Below are positions 50,193-59,800 of a stretch of 64,000 bases of DNA, piece by piece. Location: the NCBI RefSeq assembly GCF_004000805.1, contig NZ_BILY01000007.1, positions 1 to 64,000 on the forward strand, given 5' to 3'. The DNA is from Paenibacillus glycanilyticus NBRC 16618 (GTDB lineage Bacteria; Bacillota; Bacilli; Paenibacillales; Paenibacillaceae). The notes beneath the pieces are model-generated. The model did not search any database and was not told where the DNA came from. It was given only the letters and a program-made list of their open reading frames with translations. The translations under genes were made by a program, and so were the position numbers. The first letter of the stretch is position 1. Every line of letters begins with the position of its first letter.

Positions 50193-51701
50193 TCAAACCC
50201 CGGCCGCAGGCCGCTCCTTCGCCTTATCCGACTCGATCGCGTTGCGAGTCGCCGCTTCCCGGTCCTGGCTGAGCTCCTCGATCGACTTCGTCTTCAAGCG
50301 CGCAGCGCCTTGATAATTCTCCCGTGTTGGCAACAAGTTACCTCGTCCCAACCGCTCCTCCGCTGCCGCAATTGCTTCCGTATACTGCGGCAGCCACTTC
50401 GCCTGCGCAACCAGCATCTCATCAGCCATCTGCCAAATTTCCTTCGGATTGCACACCGCTCCGGTGAGCGGATCCATCATCATCGCTTGACGGAGCAGCT
50501 TGTCGTCGCCGTGGACGGCGGCTTCTACGGCCATGCGTTGGACGGAGATGCTGACGTTGCAGACGGCTGCTGGGCCGAGCGGCAGGTCGCCGACAACCGG
50601 CATGTTGATGCCGTTGCGGTCGACATAACCTGGCGCTTCGATGATGGCATCGTCCGGCAGGTTGGTGATCACACCGTTATTCACGACGTTGAAGTGACCG
50701 CGGTAGACCCGGCCTGTCTCGAGGCCTTCAATAATGTAAGAACCATGCTCTTCGCCGCGGTTCTCGGCCGTGTACTTGAACGGCTCTGCCTTCATCCAGT
50801 TCGGGAAGTCGGTCTCGAACCAGTTGCGACCTTCGGTGCAGACGCGGAGATAGCCGCCGGTCTCGCCGTTAATCCATACGCCAAGATCGATCCAGTCCTT
50901 GATCTCATCGGCGCGTTTGCGGTACCACGGCACGTATTCGCTCAAGTGACCGTTGGATTCGGTGGAGTAGTAGCCGAAGCGGCGCAGCATGTCGATGCGG
51001 ACCTTTTCGGTCTGAGCGAATTCCGGCACCGCTTCGAATGCCTCCAACAGATCCCCTGTACGGTCAATACCGTCCGTCTTAACCGAGATATACCAAGTCT
51101 GATGGTTAATGCCCGCGCAGATGATGTCGACATCCTTCTTCTCCCGGCCCAGTGCGCGCGCGATCTGGTGATGGCCGCCTTGTACGCCATGGCAGAGACC
51201 GATGGTACGTACACCGCCGTACTTGTTGCAAGCCCAAGTCAGCATCGCCATCGGGTTCGCATAGTTGAGGAGCAACGCGTTTGGTTCCGCTACCTCGCGG
51301 ATGTCCTTGCAGATGTTCAGCATCTCGGCAATGCCGCGCTGGCCGTACATGATGCCGCCCGCGCAGAGCGTATCGCCGACGCATTGGTCGATGCCGTATT
51401 TGAGCGGAATGTCGATATCGTATTGGAACGCTTCAAGTCCGCCAATCCGTACCACGCAGAACACGTAACGCGCATCCTTAAGCGCCTCTCTGCGGTTGGT
51501 TGTGGCCTGGATCTCAATGGACAAGCCATTTTCGTTGATATCCCTCTGCACAAGCTGGGTCACCATGTCGAGATTATGTTCGTTAATGTCTGTAAAAGCA
51601 ACCTGAATATCCTTAAACTCCGGCACGGCGAGCAAGTCTCTCATCAAGCCGCGCGTGAACCCGATACTTCCCGCACCTACAAACGCCACCTTAAAACTCA
51701 T
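50193..51701 (-). CDS. GH4 alpha-galactosidase/alpha-glucosidase, MelA-like
   Basis: 502-residue cytoplasmic glycosidase using NAD and Mn. The N-terminal Rossmann motif reads VAFVGAGSIGF; CVGDTLCAGGIMYGQRGI, NYANPMAMLTWA and the metal-binding Cys-His of GLCHGVQGGHHQ are GH4 signatures. The frame is open upstream, but GGAGG eight bases before the ATG at 51701 decides the start. An AraC regulator lies 100 bases upstream on the same strand. Alpha-galactoside or alpha-glucuronide are the main options; the xylanase next door makes a hemicellulose side-chain substrate attractive but unproven. Confidence 0.93.
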   Translation of the reverse strand: MSFKVAFVGAGSIGFTRGLMRDLLAVPEFKDIQVAFTDINEHNLDMVTQLVQRDINENGLSIEIQATTNRREALKDARYVFCVVRIGGLEAFQYDIDIPLKYGIDQCVGDTLCAGGIMYGQRGIAEMLNICKDIREVAEPNALLLNYANPMAMLTWACNKYGGVRTIGLCHGVQGGHHQIARALGREKKDVDIICAGINHQTWYISVKTDGIDRTGDLLEAFEAVPEFAQTEKVRIDMLRRFGYYSTESNGHLSEYVPWYRKRADEIKDWIDLGVWINGETGGYLRVCTEGRNWFETDFPNWMKAEPFKYTAENRGEEHGSYIIEGLETGRVYRGHFNVVNNGVITNLPDDAIIEAPGYVDRNGINMPVVGDLPLGPAAVCNVSISVQRMAVEAAVHGDDKLLRQAMMMDPLTGAVCNPKEIWQMADEMLVAQAKWLPQYTEAIAAAEERLGRGNLLPTRENYQGAARLKTKSIEELSQDREAATRNAIESDKAKERPAAGV

Positions 51702-51800
51702 AAAAAACGCCTCCTCTTCGCCTATAAGGGTGTTGTCTTTCTTTACCCTTATTCTAGCAGGCGGAAAAAGAAGGCGTTTCCACATTCGCAACAGCTTGCG

Positions 51801-52727
51801 TTAGATGTTGTCAACTATTTCAACTTCATAATCGGTCCAGCTGGAGATCGTATTCTTGGATTTGCGGTATTCGGCAGGCGATATGCCCGTCATTTTCTTG
51901 AACAGCATGCTGAAATATTGGCGGCTGTTCAGCCCGATATGATCAGCCACCTCGATGATGGGCACATCCGTCCTGGCGAGCAGCATTTTGGCTTTATCCA
52001 TACGCAAGTCCACCAGATATTCATTAATGGTCTTGTTCATATTCGATTTGAAAATACGCTGGAGATACACGGGATGAAGATTAACGGCAGCCGCAATATC
52101 TTTGGCCTGAATAGCGGTGTCATAATATTGATGAATGTATTCCGTTGCTTGCCGCACGTATTGATGGATTTGGCGCTCCGTGCTATTTTTCGCCTCAACG
52201 GCAACTAGCCTTCCAACGCGGACGAGCAGCTGGGACATCAGAAGATTGGTCATCAGCTCGCGCCCCTGCTCCTTGCCTTCGCCGCCCAGATCCAGCTCAA
52301 ACACGAGATTCCGCAGGTTCACCTGAATATCTTCATAGTCTCTCAGCACAATGGTATCGAGCCGCTGCTCCAAGAGCTTCGCGAACATCGGATTATGATT
52401 GGCCATTTGATTCATGGACGGGTAGATGCCGTCGCAGGGCTGAAAGCCAAACTCTACGTTCAGCATCCGGCACGGACTGCCGCTCTCGACGATCAGCCTA
52501 TGCGGTACGCCGGCGTCCAGCATAATAAGATCGCCTTTGCGCATCGCGATAACGTCCTTATTCGTCTCCACCGTGCAGTTTCCGGAAATAACGTACATGA
52601 ACTCCGTCCAGTCGTGCTGATGGAAGCCCATGTGGAAATCCTCCCACTGCTTGTAGTAATACGCCATGATCTTGGGCCGGAACTCCCCATCTCTCCACTT
52701 TGCATCGTAAAAGCTGTTCGAATTCAT
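51801..52727 (-). CDS. AraC-family regulator with cupin sensor
   Basis: 308-residue regulator: N-terminal cupin (MGFHQHDWTEFMYVISGNCTVETNKDVIAMRKGDLIMLDAGVPHRL) and C-terminal AraC double helix-turn-helix (IQAKDIAAAVNLHPVYLQRIFKSNMNKTINEYLVDLRMDKAKMLL and IIEVADHIGLNSRQYFSMLFKKMTGISPAEYRK). It lies upstream of the GH4 gene in the same direction and probably activates it when a sugar fills the cupin. Confidence 0.92.
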   Translation of the reverse strand: MNSNSFYDAKWRDGEFRPKIMAYYYKQWEDFHMGFHQHDWTEFMYVISGNCTVETNKDVIAMRKGDLIMLDAGVPHRLIVESGSPCRMLNVEFGFQPCDGIYPSMNQMANHNPMFAKLLEQRLDTIVLRDYEDIQVNLRNLVFELDLGGEGKEQGRELMTNLLMSQLLVRVGRLVAVEAKNSTERQIHQYVRQATEYIHQYYDTAIQAKDIAAAVNLHPVYLQRIFKSNMNKTINEYLVDLRMDKAKMLLARTDVPIIEVADHIGLNSRQYFSMLFKKMTGISPAEYRKSKNTISSWTDYEVEIVDNI

Positions 52728-52791
52728 GCTTTCCCCACCTTTGCAACCGGTATAGCCACTAAGGTCAGCATATACCTGCCGACAAGGAAGG

Positions 52792-53271
52792 TCAACGCTT
52801 CCCGCTCTCCTCGTTCCATTGCTCCGGATAGATGACGAAATACCTGGTCCCCGGCTTCACCGTATAATGCTCGGTTGTAATGCCGTACAGCTTCAAGCGT
52901 TCCTTCAATCTTCGATAGTAGCTGTCGAGTCTGCCTCTATCCTTCTTGTTGCCCGGCTCGAGCTCCTGCTTGTATCTGGCCATGAAGATCATCTCGGAGG
53001 TACAGGACAAGCCTTCGGTAATCATTCGGAATAACACGCACACATCTGCTGCAGACAGCTCCATGGCTTCGCCCCTCGCCAGCCATTCCCCTTTGCAGAG
53101 GTCCATATAAATATCGTAATACAGCGGACGATGCTGTTCATACACCTGCTGGAGCTGCTGAGCCGTCCCGGCCTCTTTCCAGCCCTCCGCATCCGAATGG
53201 ATGTAGGCCAGCACCTTTTTCCGCCTTGCCTCTACCGTTACTATCGCGCATCTCTCTTCCGTCATATTCAC
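52792..53271 (-). CDS. Hypothetical protein, 159 aa
   Basis: Not recognised. Mostly helical and charged, with the repeated Tyr/Arg-rich stretch RLDSYYRRLKERLKLYGITTEHYTVKPGTRYFVIYPEQW at the end, which looks like a small nucleic-acid- or peptide-binding wing, and FRMITEGLSCTSEMIFMARYKQE in the middle. No signal or membrane segment. Start is a GTG at 53271 with TAGGAGG ten bases upstream. Single gene between the AraC regulator and a DUF1232 gene. Confidence 0.75.
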   Translation of the reverse strand: MNMTEERCAIVTVEARRKKVLAYIHSDAEGWKEAGTAQQLQQVYEQHRPLYYDIYMDLCKGEWLARGEAMELSAADVCVLFRMITEGLSCTSEMIFMARYKQELEPGNKKDRGRLDSYYRRLKERLKLYGITTEHYTVKPGTRYFVIYPEQWNEESGKR

Positions 53272-53322
53272 GTTGCTGCTTCCTCCTAGCCCTTTCCTGA
53301 CTGAATCATTTTCCGATGCAAA

Positions 53323-53347
53323 TACCCCGCTAACGATAAGCGAGGTA
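53323..53347 (-). terminator. Weak terminator after the DUF1232 gene
   Basis: Stem TACCTCGCT/AGCGGGGTA (one mismatch) followed by TTTGC on the minus strand. Confidence 0.55.
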
Positions 53348-53366
53348 CTTTACAAATATTTAACCG

Positions 53367-53909
53367 TTATTTCGCAAAAAAGGTTGCAGCCTTATCCCGG
53401 TGCTCGTCCGTAATATGCGAACTGATGGCCTTATAGGCAACGAAAATCGCCGTAGCATCATCCCCGTAACCGATAACCGGGAAAATATCCGGCACAAGAT
53501 CGATCGGCAGAATCCAGTAAGCTAGCGCGCTGATTGCGGTAACTTTTACTTTTACCGGGGTATTGGGGTCCATCGCGCAATAGTACATCGCCACCGCTTC
53601 ATGGGAGAAAGGCACCTTGCCCGCGTATTTTCTCACCTTGGACCAGAAGCCTTTGTTTACGTATTTCACTTGCTCCTCGTAATCGCCAATCTTGGCGGAC
53701 CAGGAGTCGGTATCGACCTCTTCCTCCTGCCTTACCGAAGGAGGCGATTCTACGCTGCTTGCAATCTCTTCATCCGATAAGTCGGCCGGAATAACCTCTT
53801 CTTGAATGAAGCTTTCGTGGCATACTTCGCATTTGGCCTGCCTCAGCTTCAGGGCTTCAACCTGATTTTTGTGACCGCAACTTGGACATTCAACCGTAAT
53901 TTCCGACAT
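53367..53909 (-). CDS. DUF1232 (YkvA-type) membrane protein with zinc ribbon
   Basis: 180 residues. The N-terminus is a zinc ribbon (ECPSCGHKNQ ... KCEVCHE, two CxxC pairs 17 apart); an acidic linker follows; the C-terminal half is the DUF1232 domain (VKVTAISALAYWILPIDLVPDIFPVIGYGDDATAIFVAYKAI), which holds one or two hydrophobic segments. YkvA-like proteins are widespread and uncharacterised. The added zinc ribbon is less common. Single gene with a TAGGAGG-like site before the ATG. Confidence 0.88.
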   Translation of the reverse strand: MSEITVECPSCGHKNQVEALKLRQAKCEVCHESFIQEEVIPADLSDEEIASSVESPPSVRQEEEVDTDSWSAKIGDYEEQVKYVNKGFWSKVRKYAGKVPFSHEAVAMYYCAMDPNTPVKVKVTAISALAYWILPIDLVPDIFPVIGYGDDATAIFVAYKAISSHITDEHRDKAATFFAK

Positions 53910-54054
53910 AGAAAGCCGCCCTCCTATTTGAAAATAGTTCTATATTCGCTTCCCGATATACAGCTGGATTGGACGTAAGCCGGGCTTGTACAAGCCCTCT
54001 TATATCATTAAACAGAAAAACCAATCTTTAGACAATTAACTTTGGTTTATTTTT

Positions 54055-54085
54055 GCATAAAAAATCCAGCCTTTGGGTCACAATA
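54055..54085 (+). promoter_or_regulatory. Candidate sigma-G promoter of tlp
   Basis: GCATA (54055-54059), 19-bp spacer, CACAATA (54079-54085), close to the sigma-G pattern GHATR and CATNHTA. Expected for a forespore gene; the spacer is one base longer than usual. Confidence 0.5.
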
Positions 54086-54142
54086 GCTGTTGGGTGCTAA
54101 GCGGTGCCCGACTACCAACACGAATAAAGGAGAGGTATACGT

Positions 54143-54355
54143 ATGGCAAAGCCGGACAATCGCGCGGACAATGCAGAACATCTGCAGGAGCATATCGCTA
54201 ACACGCAGCAAAATATCCAGGAGACTGAACAGTATTTGAACGAGTTCAGCTCGGAGATCAGCGGCACGGAGCAAAACCAGCTCGAGGAAAAGAACGAACG
54301 CCGCAGAGAAAGCGTTGCGGAATTCGAAGAAGAGCTCGCAGACGAAGAGGGCTAA
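54143..54355 (+). CDS. tlp: Small acid-soluble spore protein Tlp
   Basis: 70-residue, very polar, all-helical protein: MAKPDNRADNAEHLQEHIANTQQNIQETEQYL and LEEKNERRRESVAEFEEELADEEG match the Tlp (thioredoxin-like SASP) family over its full length; it has no cysteine. Made in the forespore and stored in the spore core. AAAGGAG lies ten bases before the ATG. A sigma-G-like promoter upstream and a strong terminator downstream make it a single-gene transcript. It is good evidence that the host makes endospores. Confidence 0.93.
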   Translation: MAKPDNRADNAEHLQEHIANTQQNIQETEQYLNEFSSEISGTEQNQLEEKNERRRESVAEFEEELADEEG

Positions 54356-54367
54356 CAGTTAAGCACA

Positions 54368-54402
54368 GAAGACTTCCGCATTCGGCGGAAGTCTTCTTTT
54401 TC
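54368..54402 (+). terminator. Terminator of tlp
   Basis: Stem GAAGACTTCCGC/GCGGAAGTCTTC with a five-base loop followed by TTTTT. Confidence 0.93.
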
Positions 54403-54473
54403 ATGTTCGCAACCTATGCTATACTGTCGCTAATTAGCTGCGAATCACGCACTCGACAAAGGAGTAGGCCCTA

Positions 54474-56051
54474 ATGAACTTCGATCAATGGATCGCACCC
54501 GAACACTATAACATCAGCTCTGAGATTGAGCGCCACAAGTCGGACAAGCTTGCGCTCCGCTTGCTGGACGATCAGGGCCATACCACGTCAATTACATATA
54601 ACGACCTGCTGAAGCAGGTGAACCGGCTAGCGGGCGGCTTGAACGAACTAGGTCTGGTAAAAGGCGACCGCGTCCTCGTCATGGTCCCAAGAACTATCGA
54701 AGCGTATATGATCTACTTAGCCTGCTTGAAGCTTGGCCTTGTCATTATTCCATCCTCCGAAATGCTCCGGGCGAAGGATCTCTCCTACCGCCTCCAGCAT
54801 TCCGAAGCGCGTGCGGTTATCGCCTGGGCCGAAGGTGCCGCTGAAGTAGACAACATTACGGAAGAGCTGCCGGCGCTTCAGTTCCGGATTGACGCAAGCG
54901 GCGGACAAACGGGCGGCTGGATTACTCTTGGCTCTTTAGTGGAAGGACAGCCCGAGGAACGCGAATCCGAGGCTACCCACCGCGATGATATGGCGATTCT
55001 CGCTTATACGTCGGGGACAACCGGCAATCCAAAAGGCGTCGTTCACAGCCACGGATGGGGCTACGCGCATCTGCGCATCACCGCTGCATGGCTTGGTATC
55101 CAAAGCTCCGATCTGGTCTGGGCAACCGCTGCGCCCGGCTGGCAGAAATGGATCTGGACGCCGTTCTTATCCGTGCTGGGCAGTGGCGCAACCGGCTTGA
55201 TCTATAACGGTTCGTTCAGCGCGGAGCGTTACTTGCGGATCATTCAGGAAAACCAGGTTCAGGTGATGTGCTGCACGCCAACGGAATACCGCATTATGGC
55301 GAAGACGGATGGTTTATCCGGTTACGACCTGTCGTCGATCCGTAGCGCGGTATCGGCAGGCGAGCCGCTTAACCAAGCCGTGATCAAACAGTTCGAGGAG
55401 CTGTTCGGCTTCATCATCCGCGACGGCTACGGCCAGACGGAAAATACGCTCTTGATCGGCAATCTCAAGGATTCCCCGATCAAGATTGGCTCCATGGGCA
55501 AGTCTATCGTTCCGGGTCTCGTCGAGATTATTGATGACGAAGGCCGTCCCCAGCCGATGGGAGAGGTCGGCAGTATTGCCGTTCATACCGACATGCCTGC
55601 CCTGTTCAAGTCGTATTACAAGGATCCCGAACGCAAAGGCGCCAACATTGTTGGTTCATACTTCATCACCGGCGACCGCGCGAGCAAGGATGAGGAAGGT
55701 TATCTGTGGTTCGAAGGCCGCGGGGACGATATTATTATCAGCTCCGGCTATACAATTGGACCGTTTGAGGTTGAGGAAGCCTTGCTCCGGCACCCCTCCG
55801 TCAAGGAATGTGCGGCAGTCGCAAGTCCGGACGAAATCCGCGGCCATATCGTGAAGGCGTTTATCGTGTTGAGGGACGGCATCTCCGGCTCCCCGGAGCT
55901 GGTCAAAGAGCTGCAGGATCACGTCAAATCCGTAACGGCGCCATACAAATATCCGCGTAAAATCGAATTCATTAACGAGCTGCCAAAAACCAACTCAGGA
56001 AAAATTCGCCGGATTGAGCTTCGCCAACGCGAGGCGTTTCTGAATTCTTAA
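54474..56051 (+). CDS. AMP-dependent acyl-CoA synthetase, MbcS/medium-chain type
   Basis: 525-residue ligase that activates a short, branched or medium-chain acid to its CoA thioester. ANL-family motifs: the P-loop-like TSGTTGNPKGVVHSH, DGYGQTENT, TGDRASKDEEGYLWFEGRGDDIIISSGY and the C-terminal lysine in LPKTNSGKIRR. The WATAAPGWQKWIW stretch and size place it with the acetyl/medium-chain synthetases that resemble Bacillus MbcS/YtcI. AAAGGAG lies nine bases before the ATG. Monocistronic; a role in branched-chain fatty acid supply is inferred. Confidence 0.92.
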   Translation: MNFDQWIAPEHYNISSEIERHKSDKLALRLLDDQGHTTSITYNDLLKQVNRLAGGLNELGLVKGDRVLVMVPRTIEAYMIYLACLKLGLVIIPSSEMLRAKDLSYRLQHSEARAVIAWAEGAAEVDNITEELPALQFRIDASGGQTGGWITLGSLVEGQPEERESEATHRDDMAILAYTSGTTGNPKGVVHSHGWGYAHLRITAAWLGIQSSDLVWATAAPGWQKWIWTPFLSVLGSGATGLIYNGSFSAERYLRIIQENQVQVMCCTPTEYRIMAKTDGLSGYDLSSIRSAVSAGEPLNQAVIKQFEELFGFIIRDGYGQTENTLLIGNLKDSPIKIGSMGKSIVPGLVEIIDDEGRPQPMGEVGSIAVHTDMPALFKSYYKDPERKGANIVGSYFITGDRASKDEEGYLWFEGRGDDIIISSGYTIGPFEVEEALLRHPSVKECAAVASPDEIRGHIVKAFIVLRDGISGSPELVKELQDHVKSVTAPYKYPRKIEFINELPKTNSGKIRRIELRQREAFLNS

Positions 56052-56061
56052 GCGAATTAAC

Positions 56062-56118
56062 AGCCGCTATTCAAGCCAAGCTTTTACTAAGACTTAGTTT
56101 TGAATAGCGGCTTGTTTA
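56062..56118 (+). terminator. Terminator of the acyl-CoA synthetase gene
   Basis: Stem AGCCGCTATTCAA with its complement (56100-56112), then TGTTTATT. Confidence 0.85.
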
Positions 56119-56246
56119 TTACGATAGTTATTGCGCTCTTTTGCGACAGTAAATAACGTATTCTAGGCAATCATCTATCGCATTGGTATGATTAACCTAT
56201 TAAAGGACATATTCTCTACTAGCACGTTTGTAGGGGAGGACTGTTC

Positions 56247-56357
56247 TTGGAGGGCAAAGAGGAGGAGAAGGATGTGGCTAATAAACAAGAAACTATCAAA
56301 ACAACCGTTGCCAGTGATCGGGTCGTTGAAGAAGCTATGAAAAAAGGCATGAAATAA
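56247..56357 (+). CDS. Putative short antitoxin of a Doc-type module (36 aa)
   Basis: TTG start at 56247 with GGGAGG seven bases upstream; the 36-residue product begins MEGKEEEKDVANKQ and ends SDRVVEEAMKKGMK. It is highly charged and short, like the partner of a death-on-curing toxin. An in-frame GTG at 56274 with AGGAGG upstream could also start it. It lies 35 bases before the toxin-like ORF. Family match is by position and size only. Confidence 0.5.
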   Translation: MEGKEEEKDVANKQETIKTTVASDRVVEEAMKKGMK

Positions 56358-56392
56358 TACGACAAGACACTTAAAAGGTTGTCGAAAAGTTA

Positions 56393-56775
56393 ATGTATGT
56401 ACAACTTACCGCAGAGCAGATTATTCAAATTCATGATGAACAATTAAAAGTATACGGCGGCCTACCTGGTATTAAGGATAGAGGAAGACTTGATTTCATT
56501 GCTGAGCAACCCTTCATGGAATCATTCTCACAAGAACTCTATCCCGGATTATTTAGGAAGGCCGCTGTTTATTTTTATACATTAGCCACTGCTCACGCAT
56601 TTAACGATGCAAATAAACACGCACTGCCGTCTTAACTTGTTATGTTTTTCTTGCTATCCACAACCAAGAGCTAATTGCCGATGATGATGAGTTGTATGAA
56701 GTAGCTATAAAAGTCGCTACTAAAACGATGGATATAGATGAATTAAGTATTTGGCTTCAAAATAATTGTGAGTAA
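56393..56775 (+). pseudogene. Death-on-curing (Doc/Fic) toxin gene, frameshifted
   Basis: The first frame reads QLTAEQIIQIHDEQLKVYGGLPGIKDRGRLDFIAEQP and FRKAAVYFYTLATAHAFNDANK, the Doc family, then stops at 56635. The HxFxDxNKR motif breaks after the lysine: a doubled AC at about 56617-56620 shifts the frame. In the other frame the protein resumes as RTAVLTCYVFLAIHNQELIADDDELYEVAIKVATKTMDIDELSIWLQNNCE and stops at 56775. Removing two bases restores about 127 residues. The toxin is thus probably inactive, or the shift is an assembly error. Confidence 0.85.
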
Positions 56776-56781
56776 ATAAAC

Positions 56782-56820
56782 ACAGCCCCCAATCCTTCAA
56801 AAGGATTGGGGGCTGTGCTT
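56782..56820 (-). terminator. Terminator of the GH92 operon
   Basis: Sixteen-base stem ACAGCCCCCAATCCTT with its complement, three-base loop; minus-strand tail TGTTTATTTA. Confidence 0.88.
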
Positions 56821-56829
56821 GTTAGTGCC

Positions 56830-59800
56830 TTATACTTTTAACGAAAATGCTGCGTTATCGAAATTGCCGATGTATTTCTTGCCTGTCTCGCCATTGCCGA
56901 CCGAGCCGGTAAGCACCAGGTATACATCTTGAATGCCTGTTAGCTTTTGCGTCAAGGCACTGCTTACGGTGTCATAGGTTGCCCAGTTTCCTGCCGTAGG
57001 AGGAGTGGAGATTTTACCTACGAGCGTACCTGTTGGACTACCGAGGCGTATTTCAACTGCGGAGTTCGTAAAACAGTTAGTGGTATTGCCCGCATACTCA
57101 ACTGCGAACGTATTAACACCTTCCGTACCGAAGTCCATTCGTTTGTAGGCCAACCATGCGCCATTGAACGTGTTCGCGACTTGCTTGCCCGCTCCGCCTT
57201 TACCCGCTTCCGTCTTCAGCGGCGTATTGTTGTTGAGCGGGTTCACAGCCGTTGTCCATTCGTCGTACGATTCCAGCTCCAGCTTCGCAAAGTCGCTGCG
57301 AACCGTCTTGTAGCCAAAGGTTAAGCTGTCATAGTTGCCTACGTAAAGCAGACTCGAAGTTGTGCTGCCTGTCAATACGATATACAAATCCTGCTTGCCT
57401 TTGATCGTCGTATTCAGATCCGCTGTCGCCGTATTGTATTGACCCCATGTACTGCCCGTATTAGGGATCGCTACCGTTCCGACCAAGGTACCTGTTGGGC
57501 TGCCGAGTCTGATCTCTGCTTTTACATCCGCAGGGGCTCTATTCGTTGGTGCGTCGTAGACAATGGATACTTGGTTTTTGCCTTTCTCCGAGCCAAAATC
57601 AACGTCCTTGAAGCCCAGCCATGCGCCTGTGTACGTATTGCCGATCGTCTGGCCGCCATTATTGTTCTCAATCTTCATAGCTTGATTGTTAAACGTGTTC
57701 AGAGCGGTATTCCATTCGGTCTTGTTCTCGAATTGAACGGTAATTTGCTCTTGCTCCGGCTGCTGCGGTTGTTCCGGTTCTTCCGGCTCCTGCACGCTCA
57801 AGGAGAAGGAAGCATTATCGAAGTTGCCGATATATTTCTTGCCGGTCTCTCCGTTTGCTGCTGATCCGGTAAATACCAGATAAAAATCTTGAAGACCGGT
57901 CAGCTTCTGCGTCAAGCTGCCGCTTACCGTAGCATACGTTCCCCAAGCAGCCGCGGTTGGCGGTGTTGCTACCGTTCCAACAAGAGTGCCTGTCGGACTG
58001 CCAAGACGAACCTCTACTGCCGAGTTGTTAAAGGTGTTGGTCGTGTTGCCCGCGTATTCGATCGAGAATTTGTCCACGCCATCACTTCCAAAGTCCATAC
58101 GCTTGTAAGCAACCCATGCACCGTTAAACGTATTGGCTACCTGCTGGCCAACCCCGCCCTTGCCCGCTTCCGTCTTCAGCGGCGTATTGTTATTGCCTGT
58201 GTTTACATCCGTTGTCCACTCGTCATAGCTCTCAAGCTCAAGCTTGGCGTAATCCGTTCTAATCTTCTCATAATCGAACTTGAACCAGTCGAAGTTGCCG
58301 ATGTACGGAAGATTGTTAGGCGTGCCCGCCACCATCACCACATACAGCTTCTGCTGTCCGGTAAGGGTTCTCGTCAGGTTCGCTTTGGTGGTTATATAGC
58401 TTCCCCAGCCCGCATTCTTGTCTTCCATATTAACCGTGCCCACGAACTCGCCAGTCACGCTGCCGAGTCGGAACTCCAGCTTGGAGCCAGCCGGCACCTT
58501 ATCCGTTGGAGCATCGTATTGGACGGTCACGTTATTGTAGCCTGTAGTGCCAAAATCAACGTTGTAAGCAAGCCATGCCCCGCCAAACGTATGGGCAACA
58601 ACCGTTCCGCCGTTGCCTGCTTCCGTAGACAGACCGCCGCCACCGTTCGGATGCGCAGCGGAAGTCCATTCCGCACGGTCCTCGAATTGAATCTTCATTC
58701 CCGTCTCCGGCACTTCCGGTTCTTCCGGCTCATCCGGCTTCGGATCCGGCAGCGGAATTGGTTCCGGCAGCGGCTCCTCGGTTACTGGCGGCCCCTCCGG
58801 ATCCGGAAGCGATCCCGGCTCCGACTGCTGCACGATTGGATCGGCCAGCCAGAGCGGCGATTCGTAGATATCTCCGTTAAATTCGTTGACAAGGTATACG
58901 TTAACCTTGTATTTGCTAGCGTCTACGTTATAGATTTGCGAGATGTCGAAGCTTCCGGTCTGCACCGGCACCGCGCTGGATACCCAAGCGTGTTCTTTGC
59001 CATCCATCAGCTGGAAGACAACAACCGCCGAATCGGTATAGTCGCCTTTAAGCGTACCGGTAACATCCACCACCATGTTGCCGTCCTGGTGAATATCGGC
59101 ATCCAGGTCATACACATCCCACTTCACGTCCGAGGTATAAGCCTCGGTAGACAGAAGGGCTTCGCCTGCTGCGCGATTGGCCGCCGCGTTCGCCATAACT
59201 CTAACTTGAACAATACCTGGGGCATAGTTCAGCGGTCCAACGGTTTGCGGATTCGCCTTCGCTTGCTTCCAAGACTTGCCGCCATCCGTGCTGAACTCGT
59301 AATCCGATGCGTTGCCGATGCCTTCTACAGGCGTCCAGCCAATCGTATTGGCTTTGTCATCAACAACCGGATGGGTTGGAGCAGCCGGAATGTTCAGCTT
59401 GCGTACCGCTTCTAGACTAAATTCGAACGCGATATCCGAGCTGGTTGCGTTCACCTGATGCACTTCCGCCGTCAACACGTTGGTGCCTTCAACGAGGTAA
59501 GAAGGATCGATAATGAAGCCATTCTTATCCCGCTCATCGCCAACCGTCGCATTGGCAAACGTGCTGTAGTTTACGGCGCCGGAAGGCATATTCGTACGGA
59601 AAATCTCATGTCCGTTCAAGTATACGATTGCGCCGTCGTCGCGGATCAGGCTGCCGTCCAGTTCAAGGATGCCGTCCAGATCCTTCGCGTCGAAGGTTTT
59701 GCGGAAATACGTGGTTACATACTTATTGTTGGCATTAGGTCCGTAGCTGACCGTCGTTGCCGGTTTGCCGTAGCTGTCATAACCCAGCATCGCTTTCCCG

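Noticed and set aside
51771..51795. cre site upstream of the GH4 gene
   Set aside because: TGGAAACGCCTTCT has about three mismatches to the cre consensus and no promoter boxes around it.
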